Shown here in pieces: positions 35,488 to 44,670 of a stretch of 44,670 bases of DNA. Within the stretch, counting starts at the first letter, position 1. Every line of letters starts with the position of its first letter. Source of the stretch: Rhizophagus sp. LPA8_4_AMF. Taxonomy: Eukaryota; Glomeromycota; Glomeromycetes; Glomerales; Glomeraceae. The translations under genes and the position numbers were made by a program. The notes beneath the pieces are model-generated. The model was not told where the DNA came from and did no database searches. It saw only the letters and a program-made list of their open reading frames with translations. The DNA lies in assembly GCA_021464525.1 (NCBI GenBank), contig JADRCO010000191.1:1-44670 (forward strand). The letters are read 5' to 3'.

Positions 35488-38045
35488 TTATCAAACTTGG
35501 TCATGTTGCCTTTTTCTATAATTGCAAATCAATCTATTTGGTTAATAATTAATATGTATCAGTTAGCAAATGTAATCATAAAGTAATCTAACTATACAAC
35601 TATTTCAATTTCACGCTATTTACATTTAATAAAATAAGATCCAGTTTTATATATATTTTATTATTATTATGCTTTAACTTGCATAATAAGCATGATATCT
35701 CATCAGTAATTCCATAATAATCAAAATTTTATGAAAATAAGTATGATCATAAGTTTAATTAGTCCTAGGAATTGGTAATCAAGATACATTAGGTACTTGT
35801 GCTATTCAAGTCAAAATTTTTTTTACTTTAATTCAACTTAATTTGATTTAACTTAATTGGAGTTTAATTTAATTTTAATTCAATTTGATTTGACTTAACT
35901 TGGCTCAACTTGACTTGTTAGAAGCTCTACTTTACCTAAAACATATTAATTAATAGATTATAATATCCTAAGACATATTAATCTAATATAAGTAGCATTT
36001 TGAAATATATTAATATATTAATATATTTTAGGATACTACTAAGGGGAAAAATCATAACAGAATTTCAAGCTATATATATATAGAGGTTAGTAAGTGCAAT
36101 TAAAAAAAATTTACTATTAGCTCGCTCTACGTATTTCTTTAGGGTTGGCATTATATAATGCTAGTCAGTATTATCTAAAAAAAAAATGATCTGAATTCAT
36201 TTTATACAAATAATCTGCCCTAACCTTTTTATATATAGCTTAGGATCTTATCATAATAATATAACATAAAATTTTCTTTTATAGTAAGATTTTTAAAGAA
36301 TTTTATATATAAACCTTATTTTAGGCTTAGAATGATCTACAGTATCTTAATAATTAAAATGAATCCTTTCTTTTTAATCAATAATTTATTTTTTAAAAAA
36401 AGTTATCTAGTATTTATACATGTTATCTAAATTATTTTGAAATATTACTAGTATTATTATAATTTTGGCTTTAAAGAAATACTTAATTATTAAATCTTAT
36501 GTTTATATATATTTTTTAAAATCCTTAAATATATTATTATAATTATAGAAAGTTAACTAAAATTTTAAATAATTTATATAAAATTATATATAGAGTTTGC
36601 TTATTGATCATATAAAATTTTCAAAAAATTGCTTATTTTAAAGATATTTTTGAAAAATTTTAAACTATATACTCCTATTGTTTAACTAACTAATAATCCA
36701 AATTTGATAAAATTTATACTATTGAATTTGTCTTAATAAAAGGAATTTAATGTTAATAATTTTATTTTCTTACCTATAATATTTACTAAAATACAATATA
36801 GAATGATTTTTTATGAGAAATATTTGGAATTCTATTGTAATTACTTATTCCTTTTAAATTGTTAAAAGATTTTTTTTAATACTATAACTTTATCTGTTAA
36901 TCTTATATTATTTTTAGTAATTATTATTTTATTTTTTTTAGTTTATTTTCTATATTATCCAATTCAATTTTATAATTACAGTACTTATCTATTATAATAA
37001 AAACTGAACTATATTTTCTAGTTTATTAACTAAGTTTTTAATAAATATATTAAAAAAACTTCCTTATTTTTTTGAAGCTAAAATGCTAAATGTATTCTTA
37101 AAAAAATCATACACATAATATCAATTGACCTATGAACATAATTCTTTAACTTTTTTAACACTATTATTGACTTACTATCTGTTAAATTTATACCATTTTT
37201 AGGAAAAAAAAATAAACAGTCTATTATTCTTTTTTCTTTAACTTATTTTTAAGTCATTAGTGAATTTTTTATTCCAGTCTCTTAAAAATTCTGTTTACAC
37301 TCTAACTGATCCAGCTAAATCCAATACTTTTACAAAAGGCAGTTATACTGTATATACAATATATAATAATTACGAATTTTTTCAGATCTGTGATGCGTAT
37401 GATTATATCTTCATGTAGGGTAGGGTTCTTCGTCATTATGAGTAGATAAACTTTTGTTTGTTTACTATTCTACATGATAAATCAAGAGCCTGCTTTGCGG
37501 TAAGTTAAATGTTATAAGAATGATCTTCCTCAAGTTCACGCCGTCTCGCTGATTTTCATCAGGCTGACTACGAGGAGTCACGAGATAATAATTCATAAGT
37601 TCTAGTCTGTATTTACATTAAGATATTTGAGGATTTTCTTAAGAATGTGATTTTCTCATACACGAAATGTTTGCTCTATAATGATATGTTCCATTTGAGC
37701 CAAACAACAATGTTATAGATTCGTTTAAAGAAAGTGTTAAAGAGTTTATCTGACTCCATTTTTTTCGTTCAGAATTCATAATTTTCATCCGGATTAACCA
37801 TAGTGATCGAAATGCATGGAAATTAATTCATTATTTTTTAAGAATAATAAAAATTAATTATAAATTTCAAATCTTCATATAAAATGAATCTCATATAATA
37901 GAGCTAATTTTATTTTTATTTTTTATTTTTTATTTTTTTATAATTTACATCTAATATTTACTTAATATCCATCCATATGATACATTACATTGTACAACAT
38001 TTAAAATAATAACTTGCAAGAAATTTATATTACCGAGAATTAGGA
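35488..38045. other. Intergenic, A+T-rich, no supported gene
   Basis: From 35500 to about 37350 the sequence is nearly all A and T with chance short frames only. It includes a loose tandem of CAACTTAATTTGATTT-like units at about 35827-35914. A less A+T-rich patch at about 37380-37800 has no recognisable coding. An (ATTTT)n run lies at about 37910-37940. Confidence 0.5.
35827..35914. repeat. Loose A+T-rich tandem repeat (AATTTGATTTAACTT-like)
   Basis: Imperfect units such as TCAACTTAATTTGATT, AACTTAATTGGAG, TCAATTTGATTTGACTT and AACTTGGCTCAACTTGACTTG follow one another. Function unknown. Confidence 0.55.
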
Positions 38046-40541
38046 TTAGGATACAAGAAAATTAGAAGTATTACCGAATTCAGGCACAATTTTACCACCA
38101 AGTTGTTTATGATATCCTTGATAAAATATACGATAAGTTCCAGCTATGAGTTAAAAGTAAGAAGAGAAGGGTAAATAAAATAAAATCATTTGAAATGTAT
38201 ATTGGATTGAAAATTCCTTCAGATTACACATACCTTCAACATCATCACCAATTTCCCAAGTAATTTTAACAATACTATTACCCAACCATTTAAATTTTGT
38301 AGTTATATCTCCATCATTTTTAAAATTTATCCAATTATTATTATTATTTTCCAATCTTTGCACATAAAGAAAACTACCTTCTAATTGAATATGATTTTTG
38401 GGGTGACCACCAACAAATTCAACTTCAACAGTTTCACCTCTAATGTATTTTTTATTGGCATCTTTTGTAACATCACCAAATTTTTTGAATAGAGGAGGAA
38501 TATCAACAATAACTGGTAGTACAAAATTTAAAGCTTTATCAGTAAAATCAGGAGCTTCAGGACCTATTGGTACATGAAGATTATCAGCTAATGCCATAGA
38601 TAAATCTGTATATAATTGAAGATAAGCGTTTAAAGTATTTGGACCATAAATTGTTGAACCACCTTCATATCTTTGTACGAGATATTCTTCAGGTGTAGTA
38701 ATATAATGTGTATAAGAATTCGAAGGACCACTAACGATTACAATTCCATTTTCATCAATGACTCCTTTTTTCATCAAAATGGTCTTTACAGTCTTAGTTA
38801 ATCTTCTACCGCTCATAGTAGTAAATTCACCAGGTGCGACACAAATTATAAAATTACCAATTTTTAATAGTTGAATTTCAATAATGGAAGGAGTAAAATC
38901 ATAAGGAGATCTCATTTCACCCGTAGCCAATACGATTGGCTTAGGTCTTTGACATTCTATTGTCTCTTTAGTAGGTTGTTTTATTACACGTGTAATTAAT
39001 TTCCAAAAAGGATTACCAGTACTGTTATCACCTTGAACAAAATTAAATCCACCTGGACCATCAGTTGTACCAGCAACCATACTATAACCAAGTGCCGCTT
39101 TACATAAAGAAACAGTTTTTCCATTAAGAGTAAAATTATAATTTTGAATATCGACTTTTGTAAATTTATAATCAATACTACCAGTAATAGGAGTTTTAGC
39201 TATATCGATTAATTCTTTAGCTTTAGCAACATGCAATTCTGCAATCTTTCTTGTAGCATATATATCATCCCCAGTTAAATAACCATAACCTCTACCGAAA
39301 CAAGTTTCTTTCTTTCCATTACAAGTACTCGTCCTATATTCACAAGGTAATCCTGTATCAGCACAATAAGGGCCAAAAATATTTGGTGAGCTATCACCCA
39401 AATTACTATTAGCAAAAGCATGTATAATAGTTTCTTCACCAGGTAAAGTACCATTATTATATTCCCTTTCTAAGAAATATGATGCAGTTCCTTTATTATC
39501 TCCTGATACTAATGTATTGTTATTCATCATAGATACGGGGTGCACAGGAAACCAATTTATACTACCAATAACATCACCTTTCGCATTTGTGAATTTTAAT
39601 AAGATCATTTCTTTATCTACATTATATTTATATTGAGATCTCTCTTCTTCAGGATTTTGTTCATACGAAAATGGTGATCTATTTACATTTGTATTTAATA
39701 ATTCTCCAGTTGATACGAATATTGATGCTGGTTGAATAGAATTATGAGCTTTTACTATAGAATTATAAATTCCTGTTGATATAGCTTCCGTATTCTCTTT
39801 AAAATATCCAAATGATGTTATTTGATATAACTAATACGAGTGTAAAAAAAAAGAAAAGTAAAAAGGAGGATTTATTAAGATGAGAAAGAATTTAAAATGA
39901 TTTAAGATAAACGAGATTTTACCGCATATTGCAAATATCCGGCTGGTCCAGCATGTGTATGTGTTCCTGATATAGCAACTACACAATATATGAAACAAAG
40001 TTAACACGTTCACTGCAGAAGAAAGAGGGAAAATAAAATTTTTAGGGAAACATACCATTTTCATCATTATAAAGATCACCAAAGGATTCTTTTAATTTTT
40101 CCAAAGTTGCTCTTCTAACAGCTAATGATCCCATAGCAAGATCGGCGGAAACCAATACAACCCTTTTACCAGTATTTGGATCTATTATAATAAATGCTCT
40201 TGATCTTTGTCTTATATGTAACCCTGATGCGATTTGTCCTGGCATCGCATATCCCATCATATTAACTCCAGCTAAAATGAAAGGTTAATTAGTTTTATAC
40301 AAAAAAATGAGAATAAAAAATAGGGTAAGATAAGTACCTACTATTCCTGTTATATCAGCTATTCCAATTCCAACCTATAATTATGTGTACAGTATTTATT
40401 AGGTTAAAAAAAAAGAAAATTTTTAAAAAACAAAAAACTTACATTATAGTTTGTTACACTTTGCCCATGAACTAAATTTCGATTTAACTGCGCCGTAACA
40501 ATCAATAATATATATAATATATAAATCCATAATTTAATCAT
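38046..40541 (-). CDS. Secreted neutral ceramidase
   Basis: Six exons, in transcript order 40541-40443, 40374-40338, 40271-40056, 39978-39923, 39830-38234 and 38143-38046, sum to 2103 nt and 700 residues. A signal peptide (MIKLWIYILYILLIVTAQ) leads. The mature part starts VGIGIADITGIV and AGVNMMGYAMPGQIASG, the usual opening of neutral/alkaline non-lysosomal ceramidases. GTHTHAG at 122-128 carries zinc-binding histidines, and NLGDSSPN followed by GPYC holds the catalytic Ser284. A C-terminal immunoglobulin-like domain follows (EAGTYRIFYQGY). The enzyme hydrolyses ceramide to sphingosine and fatty acid, at the cell surface or in secretory compartments. Length and motifs match full-length family members, so it should be active. 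Several very short exons (37 and 56 nt) would be missed by simple gene finding. Confidence 0.95.
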
Positions 40542-41270
40542 TTTTTTTATTGACTAAATGATTTTGAGTAAATACTATTAATGCAAAAATAGAAAAAATT
40601 TTTTTTATTCAAGACTTTTTTTTTTTAAGAAACTCAAAAAGTTTACATATTTATATTGTAACAAAAAAGGGCTGAAATTTTTACTACGTGGATTATTACA
40701 CATTAATTACGATTTTTTAAATGTCAAAAATTCAACTTAAATAATTACTAGATTCGGCTTAGTATAATTTAATTGCAAATAAAGTTTCAATGGCGTAAGA
40801 CCAAACAGCAAATACATGTGACAAGTTGGACGATTTACATATTTCTCTGTTTTTTTTCATTGTATGAATATATAAAATTGCGCTGTAAACAGTAAACAAG
40901 CCTCAAAAAGGATATCCGAATTTCTCACGTATCCCAATTAATTTTTATTTTTAAGATTATGAGAAAAATCACGTGTGCGTTCCGGTTAAGAATCTGGGCA
41001 ATTGATGTTTTTGACACTTGTTCAAAACCCTGTCCAAAACTTGCCCAAACTCAAGCAATTTTTTATTAATTAACGATAAATTTGCAGAAGTATAATGAAT
41101 TTTTAAGAATTCTTTTAATATTATCTTGTATACAATATTTATTTATTTTTTTTTGCTATTTCCAGTTTAATCTTACTACTTTTGAACAGTTTGAGACTGT
41201 TCAATTAAATAATCAATTGGATAATAAGTCCAAATTCCGATACTGCTGTAAATATACTTGCCGCCCAAAT

Positions 41271-41314
41271 AAATGGGATGGGAGTCCCATCACTTCTCAT
41301 CCCAAATCCCATTT
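41271..41314. repeat. Hairpin AAATGGGAT...AATCCCATTT with GGGATGGGA core
   Basis: AAATGGGATGGGAGTCCCAT is followed by TCTCATCCCAAATCCCATTT. The outer arms pair (AAATGGGAT with ATCCCATTT) and the inner G and C runs can pair in more than one way. It may be a short dispersed repeat. Confidence 0.65.
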
Positions 41315-41533
41315 AAATATAAAAAAAAAAATATTTATGAACTGCATGATTTTTTTTTAATATAAAGTTTTTTCAAATATAATATTTTAACATTTTTAAC
41401 ATTTTCTTTAAAAATATTTATTTTTTTAATATATTTTATTATCTCCATAATTTTTTTGTATAATTAATTATTTGTAAGTATTAACCTATTAGGCTCATAA
41501 TCTGTAATTAATGAAAATTAAGTCCTTTATTAT

Positions 41534-41772
41534 TGAATACCAAGCCATTTTAATTAAACATTAAGCATTTTTTTTTGTTAAATACAAACTATTTGTAAAA
41601 ACTAAGCTTTTTTTTTGTTAAATACAAAGCCATTTTGTTAAACACTAAGCTTCTTTTTTGTTAAACACAAAGCCACTTTTGTTAAATACTAACATTTTTT
41701 GTTAAATTCCAAGCCATTTTTATTAAATTTATGCCCATTTTTATTAAGTACCAAGCCATTTTCTGTTAAATA
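41534..41772. repeat. Degenerate 20-28 bp tandem repeat (AAGCCATTTTTGTTAAATACC-like)
   Basis: About ten or eleven imperfect units alternate AAGCCATTT or CTAAGC with a T-run and TTGTTAAA(T/C)AC. Unit length varies through the T-run. It is non-coding and lies upstream of the ceramidase gene by about 1 kb. Confidence 0.8.
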
Positions 41773-42204
41773 TTAGGAAGAATAATAAATTATATAAAAA
41801 ATTAAAATTTTGTAGTTCTTTTATTAATCAAAGTAGAATAAGTAAAAATTCTATCTAATTAATATAAATATCTGTCATTAATCATAAAATTAGCTATAAA
41901 TAGAATTGATTTTTCTGATTTATAATTAATTTGTAATTAATAGCTAATTAAATTCTAATTTATAGCTAATTTTAAATTAATTCTAATATGATTTTTTTAC
42001 TTTAACTAATTGTTTTGATAATTTGGGTTATATTATTTATTATAACCATTTTTTATTATAAAAAGTTATATTTTTATAATAAAAAAAAAATACATTTTTT
42101 ATGATGGGTAAATTTATACTACACATAGAATATTCACATGAACTAATGACATTTTACTACGCATTTCAGGTGATCGATCTATGCTACTTAGCTGTTAGCG
42201 TATA

Positions 42205-42387
42205 CAGTCAACACTCTCTATAACGAACCAACGGTTCTGTAGAAAAAAAAGTTTGTTATACAAATTACTATATTTTCTATATGAACCATACACTTTTTAT
42301 AACGAATTATTATTAAAATTTAAAATTTTTGAGTTCATTATATCCAGTGTTCGCTATAAAGAGATTTGTTATAACCAGTTTTGACTG
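42205..42387. mobile_element. Pogo/Tigger-type MITE, 183 bp
   Basis: The ends CAGTCAACACTCTCTATAAC (left) and CAGTCAAAACTGGTTATAAC (right, reverse complemented) are flanked by TA on both sides. CAGT-starting ends with an inner TATAACGAAC are typical of the pogo/Tigger/Fot1 branch of Tc1/mariner elements. There is no coding capacity. The arms have diverged moderately. Confidence 0.8.
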
Positions 42388-42735
42388 TATTTTATTTTTT
42401 CCAATATATTTACCCATATCACATCTATACAGATATAAACGTGTTAAAATCTTAATGAGTCAGATTTGAGCGAAGAAATATTTTATTTAAGGATACAATT
42501 GAAAAAAATTACAAAATGTTTGCTGTGCCATATATAATGATACTTTTTAATCTAAAAATAACCTATTCTACCTATCTAAAATTAACCTATTTGCCATTTT
42601 ATTAATTATATTTAACTTTTCTGCTTTAACAATTCCACTTTGCATCTAAACCAATGATGTAAGTCAAAATAACGCTTCAAGCCTTTCAGTTAAATCTTTG
42701 TATTTCAAGTTATATACTTGTTGATAAAAATTTTC

Positions 42736-44041
42736 TCACAAATAGGATCTCCCATGATTTAACCAAAAGTTCAATAACTTTTGAGCTTTAAATTTGGTGT
42801 TAACAGTACCATTAAAGAACATTCTCTTTATATCTGCATTTGTTGGCTTATGAAACATCAAGTAAAATGTCCTCACAAAACATATTAAGTCAATTCTTGG
42901 TGAATACTTAATTTGCTCCCTATTGATCAATAATTGCAGGATATTGTCAGGCATAACTTCAAGTACTCCTGCAAAACTCCCAATTTTACTATTTACTACA
43001 CTATACCCCAATCAATGATCACAATATGTCTATCATCATTACGTAAAAGTTATATTTATGAAGGTCTATATATATACGATTATAAGTTAAATGCACCATC
43101 TTCAGAATTTTAATAATATCTCTGATATCCTTTTTTTGCAGATGATTAACTTTAGAACCAAGAGGAGTTGTAACAAGGATATTCTCACTGTTTAGAAGGA
43201 GTTTCTGAAGATAGAGTGAATTTATTGTTAAAAGCTTTTTTAGAACATTTTTTTCTGTTGCGAAATAAGACAAATATTTGTATTCCTTTGCAATTTTTAC
43301 AACTACATGATTGTTATTGTTATCCTTTCATTCATAAACAATACTGGTTCTTCCTGTATTTACTAATCGAACCAGTTTTATAGTATCTGTGCCAAAGTTT
43401 AACGATAAATCAACCCATCCAAGATCATTACAAGTATACTTCATAATTGTTACTAGGTGTCGCCACCCAGTTGAAGGATTATTCGTTGTATTGAATGTTA
43501 GTATTTAAGATGATATTCTTTTATATGAAAAATGAACATTTTCACTCTTCTCATCACTTGCTCTAGTCACCTTAAACATACAAATATCAATACAATTTGT
43601 TAACAATACATATACAAAGGATCAGTATAGCTGAATTTGAAGTACTTTTTCTCTAAATGATACTGCATATTTCACGTCTGCATTATTAAATCCGTTGCTG
43701 AATTATGCCCTTATCTTACCAGCAGTTACAACATTCAACAAATCTAGAGGCCATCCTTTTGGAATAAGTACAAAATCTGATTTACAAATATCTAACAATG
43801 GTGTAGAATATGTATCATGGGCTATAAGTTCTGTACTATCTAATGATCCTAATGCCGTGCATTCACGCATAAAAATTCTTGTAAATCTTTTTCTGAAGCA
43901 TCTTTGTTATTTGCATTAGGCGAATTTTGAACTTTCAAGTACTCTTCTTTGGGTAGTATTGGTTAATGCAAATGGAAAGGACATGTTTTGGCAATAATTT
44001 CTCACAAAAATACCCTTATCAGTTTCTATGACAGTAGCTAA
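42736..44041 (-). pseudogene. Fossil nuclease-kinase fusion gene, crinkler-associated type
   Basis: Minus-strand pieces in order spell the parts of a family I recall from Rhizophagus. An N-terminal part (TVIETDKGIFVRNY) is followed by a PD-(D/E)XK-like segment (DICKSDFVLIPKGWPLDLLN) and then a divergent eukaryotic protein kinase. The kinase has a glycine-loop region (VNTGRTSIVYE), VVVKIAK, a TTPLGSKVNHLQKKDI hinge, a DLHKYNF catalytic loop and FAGVLEVMPDNILQLL with DLICFVRTFYLM. The copy is broken in several places and has no long open frame. CR/crinkler-type effectors are known to pair such nuclease-like and kinase parts. Whether this copy was an effector is inference. Confidence 0.65.
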
Positions 44042-44670
44042 ATAAAAAAATTAAATAACATTTGCAGGAAGCCCTATAAAAAAATTGGATACGTTTTTTA
44101 TAAGATTTTTATACAATTTTTTTCCTTAGAAATAACGTATCAAAATAGTCCATTGAAAGGATACGGAAAAATGCACAATTCCGTATCACTAAAAATATGA
44201 TTTGGATACAGAATGTACATAGAATTCACACGGAATTTACATGATTTGTTCACTGATTTACCATATTATGAAATTTATATACTGAATTTACTACTTATAT
44301 TACAGTTTATTACTAGTTGTATTTATGTAATTTATTTCTACTTTATTAAGTTGAATTAAATAAAAATAAAATAAAACAAAATACAAATATATTATGAATA
44401 GATCATGCCCTATCAAAACCACCTATTGTAACCAAAACAAAAAAGAAACTTTAAATTTCTTAGAAAGAAATCCAAAGTCTCCAGAAGTAGTCCTAAGAAA
44501 TAACCTATTCCTTTAAAATAAACAAAAAAACACTCTTTAACTCAATTAAACACCCTCCCCTATTTACCTACATTAGCAAATTTAATCGGACATAATATTA
44601 CGTAAATTTATGATTATGTAATATTTCGTAAGTTTTACGGTGAAATATTCCGTAATTCTCTAAAATATTT
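44042..44670. other. Window end, no supported gene
   Basis: A small hairpin (ATACGGA/TCCGTAT) lies at 44161-44186. The last 90 bases hold repeated TTACGTAA/TTCCGTAA-like motifs that may be the edge of an inverted-repeat element cut by the window end. Confidence 0.4.
44161..44186. repeat. Hairpin ATACGGA / TCCGTAT
   Basis: A perfect 7 bp stem around a 12-base loop. It sits among other CCGTA/TACGG motifs near the end of the window. Confidence 0.5.

Larger units (their letters stand above)
40542..42735. other. Intergenic with several repeats
   Basis: Upstream of the ceramidase gene. It holds a GGGATGGG hairpin at 41271-41314, a long degenerate tandem repeat at 41534-41772 and a pogo/Tigger-type MITE at 42205-42387. 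The open frame at 41082-41360 runs through the hairpin and has no motif, so I do not accept it as a gene. Confidence 0.55.

Noticed and set aside
37410-37440. GTAGGGTAGGG as telomere-like sequence
   Set aside because: Only two partial units, not TTAGGG arrays; chance.
41082-41360. 92-codon open frame on the plus strand
   Set aside because: It crosses the GGGATGGG hairpin and A+T runs; no conserved pattern.
43695-43919. 74-codon plus-strand open frame
   Set aside because: Antisense to the nuclease-like part of the minus-strand fossil.
1-44670. CRISPR arrays, rRNA operons, prokaryotic operons
   Set aside because: Nothing of the kind is visible; gene structure is clearly eukaryotic with spliceosomal introns.

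Overview
The window looks like nuclear DNA of an arbuscular mycorrhizal fungus, most likely Rhizophagus irregularis or a close relative (Glomeromycotina). The reasons are the very A+T-rich sequence, genes cut by many 60-90 bp GT-AG introns, kinase and crinkler-like gene families that are expanded in this lineage, and a fungal AOX / ERG26 / RRG7 gene set. The organism call rests on family resemblance and memory, not on a search.

Layout. Bases 1-558 (+) are the 3' end of a protein kinase gene. From 3227 to 11126 (-) lies a 12-exon gene for an Alfy/WDFY3-like protein that closes in frame at 2250 residues yet stops before any BEACH, WD40 or FYVE domain. At 12100-12928 (-) is an RRG7-type mitochondrial protein with an Mrr-like nuclease fold, then a 92-residue hydrophilic protein (13200-13478, -). 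From 14848 to 17641 (+) lies a nine-exon gene made of four tandem copies of an exon set, each coding two GATA-type zinc fingers (eight in all, 713 residues). ERG26-like sterol dehydrogenase (21502-22753, +) converges on alternative oxidase (22956-24213, -). An alpha-arrestin with a C-terminal PPTY motif lies at 29860-31089 (-), and a secreted neutral ceramidase at 38046-40541 (-).

Between the genes are long gene-poor stretches holding small inverted-repeat elements: a mariner-type MITE at 26193-26407, a pogo/Tigger-type MITE at 42205-42387 and a compact double palindrome at 34362-34585. They also hold several tandem repeats and fossils: a reverse transcriptase fragment resembling DIRS elements near 33 kb, a SAM-like/nuclease-like family copy at 28.3-29.0 kb, and a nuclease-kinase fusion of the crinkler-associated kind at 42.7-44.0 kb.

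The genes do not form an operon-like system. Two themes recur: membrane lipids (sterol C4 demethylation and ceramide breakdown) and mitochondria (AOX and RRG7). The two most unusual host genes are the eight-finger GATA gene, which shows growth by duplication of phase-matched exon sets followed by decay of particular fingers, and the BEACH-less Alfy-like gene.
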